A stretch of 64,000 bases of DNA, taken from positions 1-64,000 of the forward strand of contig CAJODY010000009.1 in NCBI GenBank assembly GCA_905233285.1, in the 5' to 3' direction. How positions within the stretch are numbered: position 1 is the first letter of the stretch; each line of letters opens with the position of its first letter. Made by a program: the position numbers and the translations under genes. Under the pieces are notes generated by a model, which saw only the letters and a program-made list of their open reading frames with translations, searched no databases and had not been told where the DNA came from. The stretch comes from an uncultured Bacteroidaceae bacterium (GTDB taxonomy: Bacteria; Bacteroidota; Bacteroidia; Bacteroidales; Bacteroidaceae). Positions 8,639-16,922 of this stretch are shown here, piece after piece.

Positions 8639-8701
8639 GTTTACAGTTTACGGCTTACGGCTTACAGCTTACTGGTTACCGTTTACGGTTTACAGTTTAC
8701 G
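8639..8701. repeat. Heptamer array GNTTACN (9 units)
   Basis: Nine contiguous 7-mers (GTTTACA, GTTTACG, GCTTACG, GCTTACA, GCTTACT, GGTTACC and so on) begin 4 nt after the trpB2 stop. Unit and strand are the same as the 3172-3262 array. Confidence 0.9.
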
Positions 8702-8707
8702 GTTGAA

Positions 8708-8741
8708 AAGGCGCCCGACGACAGGACGACATGGCGTCAGA
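8708..8741. repeat. GGCGCC element with ATGTCGTC octamers
   Basis: Between the heptamer array and the terminator lies GGCGCC, two 8-nt units (minus strand ATGTCGTC, CTGTCGTC) and GGCGTC. It resembles the inverted-repeat elements at 34864-34920 and 63294-63337 but is the most degenerate of the three. Confidence 0.45.
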
Positions 8742-8749
8742 CAAAAGAA

Positions 8750-8773
8750 CGGGATATGCGAGGGCATATCCCG
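8750..8773. terminator. Bidirectional terminator between trpB2 and uvrA
   Basis: A perfect 10-bp stem (CGGGATATGC / GCATATCCCG) with a 4-nt loop sits between two convergent genes. U-tracts are short (TCTTAGTTT on the plus side), so efficiency is uncertain. Confidence 0.7.
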
Positions 8774-8780
8774 TCTTAGT

Positions 8781-11603
8781 TTATAGGAACTTGGAAGTGA
8801 TGCCTTTTCCGGAGGCAGCTACTTGTTCGGGGGTACCTGTTACGACAACCGTTCCGCCGGCTTCTCCACCTTCGGGACCCATGTCGATGATGTAGTCTGC
8901 CTGTTTGATAACATCGAGGTTGTGTTCGATGACGAGTACCGTATTCCCTTTTTCTACCAATCGCGTGAGGACATCCATGAGTATGCGGATGTCTTCGAAG
9001 TGAAGTCCGGTCGTCGGTTCATCTAATATATATAATGTGTTACCCGTATCACGTTTCGACAGTTCGGTAGCCAACTTGACACGCTGACTCTCACCACCCG
9101 AAAGCGTCGTAGAGGGTTGTCCCAGTTTTATGTATCCGAGTCCGACGTCCTGGATAGTCTTTATCTTAGTGAGAATCTGTGGTTGATTCTCGAAGAACTC
9201 CACAGCCTGATTGATAGTCATGTCGAGTACGTCGGCTATGCTCTTTCCACGAAATCGGACTTCGAGAGTCTCACGGTTATAGCGTTTACCACGACACTCC
9301 TCACAGGGTACCAATACGTCGGGCAGGAAGTTCATAGCGATAGTCTTATAACCGTTTCCGCCACAGGTCTCGCAGCGACCGCCTTTCACGTTGAACGAGA
9401 AACGTCCGGGTTTGTAACCGCGTATCTTCGCTTCGGGCATCTCGATGAAGAGGTTACGTATGTCGGTAAACACACCTGTATAGGTAGCCGGATTGGAACG
9501 GGGAGTACGTCCGAGCGGACTCTGATCCACACTCACCACCTTATCCAGATTCTCTATTCCCTCGATACTCTCGTATGGCAGCGGGTCTTTCAGTGAGCGG
9601 TAGAAATGCTGAGAGAGTATCGGTTGGAGGGTTTCGTTTATCAGAGTCGATTTGCCGCTTCCGCTCACTCCCGTCACTACAATCAGTTTGCCGAGGGGAA
9701 TCTCCACGCTTACGTTTTTCAGGTTATTGCCCGTAGCTCCATGGAGCACGATGCTCTTTCCACTACCCTTCCTACGCTTCTTCGGAACAGGTATTTCACG
9801 TTCACCATTCAGGTACTGTGCCGTAAGAGTATGAGTCTTGAGCATCTCGGCAGGAGTACCTTGGAACATAACTTCGCCTCCGTTGCGTCCCGCCTTCGGC
9901 CCCATATCGATGACATAGTCGGCATTGAGCATCATGTCCTTGTCGTGTTCAACCACCACAACGCTGTTACCTTCGTCGCGCAGGGTCTTGAGCGACTGAA
10001 TCAGTCGGTCGTTGTCACGCTGGTGCAGTCCGATGCTCGGTTCGTCAAGGATATAAAGCACGTTGACGAGTTTGGCACCTATCTGGGTTGCCAAACGAAT
10101 GCGCTGACTCTCGCCACCGGAGAGGCTTACGCTGCTACGTCCGAGGGAGAGGTAGTCGAGCCCCACGTTGAGCAGGAACTCCAGACGGGCACGTATCTCT
10201 TTGATTATCTCCACTGCCACCGCCTTCTGCTTTCCGGTAAGACGGTCCTCGATGCCTTGAGTCCATGCGTAGAGATGTTTGAGATCCATCTGCGACAGTT
10301 CGTAGATATTCTTGTTGTCGATTCGGAAATTCAGTGCTTCCTGATTCAAACGGGCTCCGTTGCACTGAGGACATACTGTTTCGCTATCGAACGAGTCGGC
10401 CCATTTCTGTGCTGAAGCCGACGTTTCTGCATCGCGCAGTTGTTTTATATATCGTGCAATACCTTCGTATTCAGTATAATAATCGCTGTTAGTGTGTATC
10501 AGTTCTGCCTTGATGCAGATGCGTTCCTGACGACCGTAAATGATTTCGCGGACTGCCTCGTCGTCCATATCTTTGACTGGTGTATTGAGGTCGTATCCAT
10601 GTGCTGCAAGTACCGCCTCTATCTGCCAGAAGATGAAAGCCTTCTTCATCTTTCCGAGCGGAGCCAAAGCCCCGTCGGCTACGGAGAGTCGGCGGTCGGG
10701 AATAATCTTATCCTCGTCGATGAGGCTTACCACGCCTAGTCCTTTGCAATGAGGGCACGCACCTTGTGGGGAGTTAAACGAGAAATTGTTGGGAGCCGGT
10801 TCGTGGTAGCAGAGTCCGGTAGTGGGACACATCAGTTGCTTGGAGTAGTATTTCAGCTGTTCGTTCCCCTGCTCTGCAATCATTATCTGTCCGTCGCCCA
10901 TCTTCATTGCCACTTCGAGACTCTTCTTCAGTCGTTCGGCATCCTTCGCGCTGACAGCCAGTTTATCGACCACCACTTCGATGTTATGCGTCTTGTAACG
11001 GTCCAGTTTCATACCTGGAGTTACCTCTACTATCTCGCCATCGACACGTGCCCACAGGTACCCTTTCTTCGTGATGCTTTCGAATAGTTCGCGGTAGTGT
11101 CCCTTTCGGCTACGCACCATAGGCGCAAGGATGTAGATGCGTCGTCCTTCGTAATTCTCCAGGATGAGTTGCTGAATCTGTTCCTCGGTGTATTTCACCA
11201 TCTTCTCGCCCGTCACGTAGCTGTAAGCTTCGCCGGCACGGGCAAAGAGAAGTCGGAGGTAGTCGTATATCTCTGTCACGGTTCCAACGGTGGAACGTGG
11301 ATTGCGGTTCACCGTCTTCTGCTCGATGCTTATGACAGGCGACAGACCACTTATCTTATCGACGTCAGGACGTTCGATGTTTCCAAGGAAATTGCGGACA
11401 TAAGCCGAGAACGTCTCGATGTAGCGTCGCTGACCCTCGGCAAAGAGAGTATCGAAGGCAAGCGACGACTTACCGCTTCCGCTCAGTCCGGTGATAACCG
11501 TCAGACTGTTGCGCGGAATCTGCACGTCCACATCCTTCAGGTTGTGAACTCTCGCACCTTCAATCCGTATTTCGTTGTTTGTCTGCTTAGTTTGAGTTTC
11601 CAT
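8781..11603 (-). CDS. uvrA: Excinuclease ABC subunit UvrA
   Basis: UvrA is the damage-scanning ATPase of nucleotide excision repair, delivering UvrB to lesions. The 940 residues match the family. There are two ABC modules: Walker A GLSGSGKSS near residue 39 with signature LSGGESQRIRLA, and Walker A GVSGSGKST with signature LSGGESQRVKLA. There are also zinc modules (CPHC in the first half; CETCGGNG with CEECRGKR in the second). The ATG lies inside the end of the upstream T9SS cargo gene (17-bp overlap). The only promoter seen is upstream of that gene, so uvrA appears to depend on readthrough from it. I saw no recognisable LexA-type box by eye. Confidence 0.98.
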   Translation of the reverse strand: METQTKQTNNEIRIEGARVHNLKDVDVQIPRNSLTVITGLSGSGKSSLAFDTLFAEGQRRYIETFSAYVRNFLGNIERPDVDKISGLSPVISIEQKTVNRNPRSTVGTVTEIYDYLRLLFARAGEAYSYVTGEKMVKYTEEQIQQLILENYEGRRIYILAPMVRSRKGHYRELFESITKKGYLWARVDGEIVEVTPGMKLDRYKTHNIEVVVDKLAVSAKDAERLKKSLEVAMKMGDGQIMIAEQGNEQLKYYSKQLMCPTTGLCYHEPAPNNFSFNSPQGACPHCKGLGVVSLIDEDKIIPDRRLSVADGALAPLGKMKKAFIFWQIEAVLAAHGYDLNTPVKDMDDEAVREIIYGRQERICIKAELIHTNSDYYTEYEGIARYIKQLRDAETSASAQKWADSFDSETVCPQCNGARLNQEALNFRIDNKNIYELSQMDLKHLYAWTQGIEDRLTGKQKAVAVEIIKEIRARLEFLLNVGLDYLSLGRSSVSLSGGESQRIRLATQIGAKLVNVLYILDEPSIGLHQRDNDRLIQSLKTLRDEGNSVVVVEHDKDMMLNADYVIDMGPKAGRNGGEVMFQGTPAEMLKTHTLTAQYLNGEREIPVPKKRRKGSGKSIVLHGATGNNLKNVSVEIPLGKLIVVTGVSGSGKSTLINETLQPILSQHFYRSLKDPLPYESIEGIENLDKVVSVDQSPLGRTPRSNPATYTGVFTDIRNLFIEMPEAKIRGYKPGRFSFNVKGGRCETCGGNGYKTIAMNFLPDVLVPCEECRGKRYNRETLEVRFRGKSIADVLDMTINQAVEFFENQPQILTKIKTIQDVGLGYIKLGQPSTTLSGGESQRVKLATELSKRDTGNTLYILDEPTTGLHFEDIRILMDVLTRLVEKGNTVLVIEHNLDVIKQADYIIDMGPEGGEAGGTVVVTGTPEQVAASGKGITSKFL

Positions 11604-12342
11604 CCGTTTCCTGATCCGACGTAAATCCTTTCAACACGTTGATAGCTTTCTTTACCTTATAAACCACTCCGTCGCTACCCTCAGCCACGAGATTGATGAA
11701 ATAAACACCGTCCTTTGCCACTCTGCCTCCGATGTATCCGTCCCAGATGCACAGTTTGTTGCCGGTTGATTTCTCGTGGGCTAATGCCTGTGCCATATCA
11801 CATGAAGCTATCTTCTTTCCCCAGCGGTTGAAGAGAACAGCCTCCAGTTTTACGATTGATTTGCATGTGACGAACAGGTAGTCGTTCTTGTCGTCGCCGT
11901 TGGGTGATATGCCGTCGGGACAAGTGAGTGACGACTCAGGAACAGTAAATGTGATGGGGTCTATATCGTCCACATCGACTGTCACACTGCCCAACTGATA
12001 GCTGTAAGCAAAACGCAGACTGTAAGTGCCCGTATCGTAAACGTCGAACGAAGTATCTTCTGTATCGCGTCTTATCAGCAGGCTCTCCGAACCGCTTACC
12101 ACCTTGCTGAGTTTCCACTCGTAATAGACCGTCGTAGTGCCGACGTTAGACATCTTTCCGTAGCAGTCGATATGGAGCGGAGCCTCTTCAGAGAAACTCT
12201 CACCGGCATTCACGGTTTTCGTCGAGCCGTCTTCCTTGGTTACATACTCTGCGATGGGTGCAGCGCTTGGTACTGTCTGAGCCCACAAGTGGGTTGCCAG
12301 CATACACATTATTAATATAGAAAGACACTGTTTCATGTTCAT
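11587..12342 (-). CDS. Secreted protein with T9SS type-B (gliding-motility) C-terminal domain
   Basis: The signal peptide starts at ATG 12342 (MNMKQCLSILIMCMLATHLWAQ). The track start at 12387 would lie upstream of the promoter element at 12358-12365 and is rejected. The middle is an Ig-like or PKD-like beta domain (YYEWKLSKVVSGSE, DVYDTGTYSLRFAYSY). The last 100 residues form a CHU_C-type sorting domain: CPDGISPNGDDKNDYL, then FNRWGKKIASC, and GVYFINLVAEG. This domain targets proteins to the type IX secretion system and the cell surface. A short tail (about 12 residues) after the usual end overlaps uvrA. The role of the secreted protein is unknown; its link with uvrA is probably only positional. 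Confidence 0.82.
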   Translation of the reverse strand: MNMKQCLSILIMCMLATHLWAQTVPSAAPIAEYVTKEDGSTKTVNAGESFSEEAPLHIDCYGKMSNVGTTTVYYEWKLSKVVSGSESLLIRRDTEDTSFDVYDTGTYSLRFAYSYQLGSVTVDVDDIDPITFTVPESSLTCPDGISPNGDDKNDYLFVTCKSIVKLEAVLFNRWGKKIASCDMAQALAHEKSTGNKLCIWDGYIGGRVAKDGVYFINLVAEGSDGVVYKVKKAINVLKGFTSDQETDGNSN

Positions 12343-12357
12343 TTCGGTATTTCTGCG

Positions 12358-12365
12358 CGAAGTTA
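12358..12365 (-). promoter_or_regulatory. Promoter -7 element (TAACTTCG) for T9SS cargo-uvrA
   Basis: TAACTTCG on the minus strand is the TTCG variant of TAnnTTTG, also seen before parA and guaB. It lies 16 nt upstream of the cargo gene ATG, giving a very short leader. Confidence 0.55.
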
Positions 12366-12378
12366 CGAAGAAATTTAG

Positions 12379-12411
12379 ATTTTTCACTTTTCACGTTTTA
12401 CTTTTCGCTCT
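12379..12411. repeat. Short heptamer-phased stretch (TTTCACN)
   Basis: The divergent intergenic region holds TTTCACT, TTTCACG, TTTTACT, TTTCGCT in 7-nt phase. It is weaker and more degenerate than the other arrays. Confidence 0.4.
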
Positions 12412-12419
12412 AAATGTCA

Positions 12420-12427
12420 TAACTTTG
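12420..12427 (+). promoter_or_regulatory. Promoter -7 element (TAACTTTG)
   Basis: TAACTTTG matches TAnnTTTG, 22 nt before the ATG at 12449. A TTTTA-like -33 region lies about 20 nt upstream. Confidence 0.65.
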
Positions 12428-12448
12428 CATCATTAAACAAATAAAGAA

Positions 12449-13594
12449 ATGAAGAAACTTATCTTTTCATACCTGTTGCTGCTTGCAAACGTATGTGTAT
12501 TGAACGCGCAGGAGTATGTCTGCAATACAGAACAGATTCACGTGGCAGTTGTCATGCCGTTCGACCTCGACAACAATGCAAAGAGCATAGAAGCAAAGAA
12601 AGCTCTCGACTTCTACAAGGGCATTCTCCTTACTGTCGATTCGATGAAACATGCAGGAGTAAGTATCGACGTGCTGGCACTCGACGAGGGTTCTGCAGAA
12701 AACTCAAAGATTGAGAACGTGGTTCAGCACCCGTTCCTCAAGGAAGCCGACGTCATCATAGGACCGGGACGCAACGCCAACATAGTGGCATTGGCCAGTT
12801 TCGCACAGATACACCGCGTGCCATTGGTAGTGCCGTTTACCAATACTCCTAACATCCCTGAAGGCAAACCATACGTGTTCCAATGCAACACCAAGCACTC
12901 AGCTCACTACACTAAGGTGTTCAACCGTTTTGTGAAGTTCCACAGCAATGAGAACATCCTGTTCGTCAATATAAACGACAACCAGAGCGGTACATTCACG
13001 TCAGAGTTTACAAATCACCTGGTTGAGAATGCTATTCCCTATCACCACATCGACTTCTCAGAGTTTGACGACCAACTTTTAGAACTTTTGGACTCCACAC
13101 GTAACAACGTGCTCATCCCTTCGTCGCCGTCAGCAAAGGCATTCGACATGCTCTGTCTGAAGCTTGACGACATGAAGATACTCGACAAGTATCAGATACA
13201 ACTCATCGGTACTCCTGAGTGGCAGACCCTGCCAGCAAAGAGTCAGAAGAACATGTACCGATACAAGGCTACGTTCTTCACAGCATATTATAACAACAAC
13301 CTGTCGTCGCGTACGAAGGCATTCATCAACAAATTCAATGACGCCTTCCACCACGAGCAGTATGGCAGCTATCCGCGTTATGGCGAGATGGGACACGACA
13401 TATCCGCATTCTTCCTTACTGCCATTCAGCGATACGGCAACCAGTTGTTCAAGAACATACAACGTCACGACTACAATTCGCTGCAGTTGCCACTCCACTT
13501 CGTACGCAACAACGACAGCAGCGGATTTACCAACCAAGCCACATACGTCATCTATTACAAGCCGGAAGGTGACGTAATACTCAGCACGTTCTAA
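12449..13594 (+). CDS. Periplasmic-binding-fold (type 1) exported receptor
   Basis: The signal peptide MKKLIFSYLLLLANVCVLNAQ is followed by a type-1 periplasmic-binding fold: HVAVVMPFDL, KALDFYKGILLTVDSM, ADVIIGPGRNANIVALA, VPLVVPFTN. This fold is shared by Leu/Ile/Val-binding proteins, receptor ligand domains and LpoA. In Bacteroidetes, related proteins often carry LysM repeats and act near peptidoglycan; none is visible here. No ABC transporter genes lie beside it. Its stop codon overlaps the start of the next gene (TAATG), so the two are translationally coupled and probably act together, a soluble sensor or chaperone with an outer-membrane barrel. The ligand is unknown. Confidence 0.75.
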   Translation: MKKLIFSYLLLLANVCVLNAQEYVCNTEQIHVAVVMPFDLDNNAKSIEAKKALDFYKGILLTVDSMKHAGVSIDVLALDEGSAENSKIENVVQHPFLKEADVIIGPGRNANIVALASFAQIHRVPLVVPFTNTPNIPEGKPYVFQCNTKHSAHYTKVFNRFVKFHSNENILFVNINDNQSGTFTSEFTNHLVENAIPYHHIDFSEFDDQLLELLDSTRNNVLIPSSPSAKAFDMLCLKLDDMKILDKYQIQLIGTPEWQTLPAKSQKNMYRYKATFFTAYYNNNLSSRTKAFINKFNDAFHHEQYGSYPRYGEMGHDISAFFLTAIQRYGNQLFKNIQRHDYNSLQLPLHFVRNNDSSGFTNQATYVIYYKPEGDVILSTF

Positions 13595-14316
13595 TGCTAT
13601 TTCAACTGCGCACATACTCCGTCATTGCAGTGCTCTGCCTGTGCTCCACCCTTTCAGCACAGGTAGGTCAGCATCGTTCCGACTTTGCCATCGGAGCTAC
13701 TGTCGGATGGGATATGAACCGCAAGAACTTCGTGCCTAAAATCAAGCAGACCTATCTGCAGTCGCCCCTCATTGGATTTGTTGCACGCTACATCTGTGAG
13801 AAATACTTCACCTGTATAGCAGGTGTTCAGGCAGAACTCAACTACAACAACCTCGGATGGAAGGAAGTGATTGAGGACGGTTCGAACAACACCTACTCGC
13901 GCCATCTCCACTACATCGAAATGCCTATTATGATGCAGATGGGATGGGGTCGCGAAGTGCGCGGACTGAAATTCGTCTTCATGGCAGGTCCGCAGTTTGG
14001 ATTCCTCATTGGCGACAAGGCTAATGCCGGTGGTGACGGAACATGGGACACATCGAAGCGTCCGCAGGGTGTCACCTACCAGTACGAACACGACCCCGAC
14101 AATATGTTCGACTACGGAATTGCAGCCGGACTGGGTGTAGAACTCTCCACCGCCATCGGACATTTCATACTCGAAGGACGCTACTATTACGGACTGGGCG
14201 ATACGTACGACAACAGCAAGAAAGGGTTCTTCAGTCGCTCAGCAAATCAAACTATACAAGCCAAACTGACCTACCTGATAGATATAAATCGTACAAAAAA
14301 TTGCATTAGGAAGTAA
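13594..14316 (+). CDS. Outer-membrane beta-barrel (PorT-like) protein
   Basis: 240 residues with signal peptide MLFQLRTYSVIAVLCLCSTLSAQ and alternating beta strands ending in aromatic residues (GIAAGLGVELSTAIGHFILEGRYYYGLGD). GWDMNRKNF and the HYIEMPIMMQMGW segment are typical of the outer-membrane protein beta-barrel/PorT family of Bacteroidetes (LHYIEMPIM is the usual LxYLEIPLL motif). Some members are needed for T9SS function, but many are of unknown role, so I do not assign porT. The start ATG overlaps the previous stop by one base. Confidence 0.8.
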   Translation: MLFQLRTYSVIAVLCLCSTLSAQVGQHRSDFAIGATVGWDMNRKNFVPKIKQTYLQSPLIGFVARYICEKYFTCIAGVQAELNYNNLGWKEVIEDGSNNTYSRHLHYIEMPIMMQMGWGREVRGLKFVFMAGPQFGFLIGDKANAGGDGTWDTSKRPQGVTYQYEHDPDNMFDYGIAAGLGVELSTAIGHFILEGRYYYGLGDTYDNSKKGFFSRSANQTIQAKLTYLIDINRTKNCIRK

Positions 14317-14320
14317 AAAA

Positions 14321-14338
14321 GTGCAAAAAAATTTGCAC
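14321..14338. promoter_or_regulatory. Palindrome overlapping -33 box (putative operator)
   Basis: A perfect inverted repeat GTGCAAA-AAAA-TTTGCAC whose right arm contains the -33 TTTG of the following promoter. It could be an operator. It could also be a weak terminator for the barrel gene, but no U-run follows. Confidence 0.5.
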
Positions 14339-14363
14339 GTTATAAAATAATAGCATATTTTTG
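14332..14363 (+). promoter_or_regulatory. Strong consensus promoter for structured RNA
   Basis: TTTG (14332-14335), 20 nt, TATTTTTG (14356-14363). Both boxes match the Bacteroidetes housekeeping consensus exactly, the best promoter in the window. Confidence 0.85.
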
Positions 14364-14369
14364 CCAACG

Positions 14370-14683
14370 AACAACAAACAAAACAAGCGAACATTGACAT
14401 AATAAAGAGTCGGGGGATAAGGATCGATCGGGATACTCATCAAATTATTACTGAAAACCGAGAACGCATTTAACTAATGGCGGGCCACGCCCCTGTCGCC
14501 AGGTCTTCGAGCCTGGAGTTTCGGCAGTAACGGTAACTCTTCGAGTCGGTGGATTACAAAGGTTAAAGTAGCACTCAAATCTTATATTACTCGGAGTTTC
14601 ATCACATCTCCTCCCCGACCCTTCACTATACGACAAGGAGGCAATCAACATCAACGAATTGACTGTCTCCTTGTTTTTGTATA
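14370..14683 (+). ncRNA. Structured small RNA, about 310 nt, family not identified
   Basis: This gene-free stretch has its own consensus promoter and a strong terminator. A long-range helix closes it: GTCGGGG (14409) with CCCCGAC (14613). Inside are a GC-rich hairpin (TGGCG...CGCCA with GGGC-CAC-GCCC within), a CCAGG...CCTGG hairpin with a TTCG-containing loop, ACTC-TTC-GAGT, and a possible ACCGA/TCGGT pairing. A closing stem around a large internal bubble is reminiscent of 6S RNA or of the Bacteroidales-1 motif, but I cannot confirm either. RNase P, tmRNA and SRP signature sequences are absent. Because the GH35 ATG lies just 25 nt after the terminator and no other promoter is seen, it could instead be a regulated leader of that gene. 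Confidence 0.7.
14633..14679 (+). terminator. Intrinsic terminator of the structured RNA
   Basis: ACAAGGAG pairs with CTCCTTGT. The stem continues inward with single mismatches (CA/TG, TCAA/TTGA) around a 10-nt loop and is followed by TTTTTG. Confidence 0.85.
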
Positions 14684-14708
14684 AAAAAACTAAAACCACT
14701 CATATACT

Positions 14709-16799
14709 ATGTACAGACTACCCCTTTCAATCCTCCTTGCTGTTTCATCAATGACAGCAAGTGCACAGCAGACATTCCAATTCGGCACATACACCTCGCC
14801 CCAGAGCCGCACATATCAGGTTGACAGCCATAGTTTCATCATCGACGGCACACCTGTCATCCCCGTCATGGGCGAAATCCACTATTCGCGTGTTCCGGAA
14901 CGCGACTGGCGACGTGAAGTGCGCAAGATGAAAGCCGGTGGCATCACGACCATCGCCACTTACGTCTTCTGGATTCACCACGAAGCCGAGCAGGGCAAGT
15001 GGGACTGGAGCGGAAACCGTAACCTCCGTCGTTTCGTGCAGATATGTGGCGAGGAAGGTATGTACGTAGTGCTGCGCGTAGGTCCGTTCTGTCACGGAGA
15101 AGTATATCAGGGAGGCTTTCCCGACTGGGTAGTCGAAAACTCAATAAATAATCCGAAGGAGTGGAAACTGCGTACTTTAGCCCCAGGCTTCATCGCTGCT
15201 ACGACCAACCTCTACAATAATATCTTTGCACAGGTGAACGGTCTGCAATGGAAAGACGGCGGTCCCATCGTAGGCATGCAGATCGAAAACGAGTGCCGTG
15301 GTCCGTGGCCCTACTACTCACGTCTGAAACAACTGGCACAACAGGCAGGCTTCGACCTACCCTTCTACACCCGTACCGGTTGGCCCAAACTCAACGGGAA
15401 AGAAGTATTCGGCGAGATGCTTCCGCTCTACGGCGACTATGCCGACGGATTCTGGGATCGCTCGCTAAAAGATATGCCGGGCGACTATCCTAACGCCTTC
15501 ATCATGAAGAGCACACGTCTTTCGGCAGTAATAGCCACAGAGACCTTCGGCACCAATCAGGACACGAAGATGGAACAGAAAGACCTTCAATATCCCTACC
15601 TCACCTGCGAACTCGGAGGCGGCATGATGCAGGCTTACCACCGTCGCATCAACATGTCGGGCAACGAAGTCAAGCCGCTCGCCATCTGCAAACTCGGTTC
15701 CGGCTCTAACCTCCCGGGCTACTACATGTACCACGGCGGTACTAACCCCTATAACCCCAAGCACACGATGGCAGAGACACAGAACTCCCGTGCCACCAAC
15801 CATAACGATATGCCATACATGTCGTACGACTTCCAATGCCCGCTCGGTGAGATGGGACAGCCCCTGCCTGCAGCCTACCACTCCTCACGTCTGCTCCATC
15901 AGATGCTTGCCGACTGGGGCAGCAAATTGGCACGTATGGATATCGACACACTCTCCGAGCATTATAGTCGTCGCGGCTCGTTCGAGTTCTTCAACGACTA
16001 CGTGCGCATCCTGAACGAAGGCGGACAGGCTTACTGCACTCTTCGCGACTATACTATCGGCAACGACCGCATCGACTGGACTACTGTCGAACCGTTCTGC
16101 AAGGCAGACGACACCATCTACTTCATCGAGATTCAGGGCAAGCGTCCGCAACTCTCAGTCAACGGCAAGAAATACACGGCAAAACTGAATAAGCCTTTCC
16201 GTGCCGGAGGACTGACCCTTTGCGTACTTTCCAAGGACAAAGCCTACACAGCATTCAAGATTGACGGTCGTCTGGAGTATGCCCAGCATCAGGGCATCCT
16301 ATACAAAGACGGTGAGCAGCTCGTAGAAGAATACTGGCAGACCATCCCTGGTGCCTCCATCACGGCACAGCAGGTCCAACAGGCTGCAGCTCCACGAAAA
16401 GTAGAGATGGGAGTACAGAAAGTAGCAGCCATGCCTGCCGACAGCGACTTCGACCATGCTGCCGTATGGACTCTGCCTGCAGAACAGTTGGCACAGTACG
16501 GCGACCGTACCGACGACATTTTCCTGAAGATAAACTATCAGGGCGACGTAGCTCGAGTATATGCCGACGGTATACTCGTTGCTGACAACTTCTGGAACGG
16601 CAAATCGATGCTCGTACGCCTTTCCGACATCATAGGTCGTCGTGCCGAACTGCGCATCCTGCCTCTCTCAGCCGACTATCCCATCTACTTCCAGGAGGCA
16701 CAGCGCAACATCCTGAAGCAAGCACCTAACGGAATCCTACTCTCCCTTGACAGTATAGAGCTCCTCGAACGGAGAACAGAGACCTGTTCTAAGCGCTGA
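14709..16799 (+). CDS. GH35 beta-galactosidase, exported
   Basis: Glycoside hydrolase family 35, which removes terminal beta-galactose from glycans in the periplasm or outside the cell. The signal peptide is MYRLPLSILLAVSSMTASAQ. The N-terminal TIM barrel carries PVMGEIHYSRVPERDW and TYVFWIHHEA. The predicted acid/base is Glu195 in IENE and the nucleophile is Glu301 in TCELGGG, both family signatures. At 696 residues it has the usual C-terminal beta domains. No SusC/SusD pair or other hydrolase is next to it, so it is not in an obvious polysaccharide utilisation locus. It follows the structured RNA directly, with no separate promoter seen. The last codons (AAGCGCTGA) form part of an inverted repeat. 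Confidence 0.92.
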   Translation: MYRLPLSILLAVSSMTASAQQTFQFGTYTSPQSRTYQVDSHSFIIDGTPVIPVMGEIHYSRVPERDWRREVRKMKAGGITTIATYVFWIHHEAEQGKWDWSGNRNLRRFVQICGEEGMYVVLRVGPFCHGEVYQGGFPDWVVENSINNPKEWKLRTLAPGFIAATTNLYNNIFAQVNGLQWKDGGPIVGMQIENECRGPWPYYSRLKQLAQQAGFDLPFYTRTGWPKLNGKEVFGEMLPLYGDYADGFWDRSLKDMPGDYPNAFIMKSTRLSAVIATETFGTNQDTKMEQKDLQYPYLTCELGGGMMQAYHRRINMSGNEVKPLAICKLGSGSNLPGYYMYHGGTNPYNPKHTMAETQNSRATNHNDMPYMSYDFQCPLGEMGQPLPAAYHSSRLLHQMLADWGSKLARMDIDTLSEHYSRRGSFEFFNDYVRILNEGGQAYCTLRDYTIGNDRIDWTTVEPFCKADDTIYFIEIQGKRPQLSVNGKKYTAKLNKPFRAGGLTLCVLSKDKAYTAFKIDGRLEYAQHQGILYKDGEQLVEEYWQTIPGASITAQQVQQAAAPRKVEMGVQKVAAMPADSDFDHAAVWTLPAEQLAQYGDRTDDIFLKINYQGDVARVYADGILVADNFWNGKSMLVRLSDIIGRRAELRILPLSADYPIYFQEAQRNILKQAPNGILLSLDSIELLERRTETCSKR

Positions 16800-16863
16800 A
16801 TGTTTCATGCGGGCGCAATGAACGTTTCAGTTCAGCGCTTCAAACGTTTCAGTTCAGCGCTTC
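16791..16863. repeat. 22-bp direct repeat and inverted repeat at GH35 3' end
   Basis: A 21-nt sequence ending TTCAGCGCTTC occurs twice (16821-16841, 16843-16863) with 22-nt spacing. AAGCGCTGAA at 16791-16800, which includes the GH35 stop codon, is the exact inverse of TTCAGCGCTT in both copies, so alternative hairpins can form. Confidence 0.8.
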
Positions 16864-16886
16864 TCCAGACAACAGCTGAGAAAGAA

Positions 16887-16920
16887 AAAAGAGGATGCAT
16901 TTGACATCCTCTTTTCTTTT
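16887..16920. terminator. Bidirectional terminator, GH35 and giant surface gene
   Basis: AAAAGAGGATG, a 7-nt loop, and CATCCTCTTTT, then CTTTT. A-rich and T-rich flanks on both sides suit termination of both convergent transcripts. Confidence 0.9.
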
Positions 16921-16922
16921 GC

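Noticed and set aside
14370-14683. RNase P RNA, tmRNA or SRP RNA identity for the structured RNA
   Set aside because: No RNase P core, no tRNA-like Ala end, no SRP tetraloop domain seen; left as an unassigned family.
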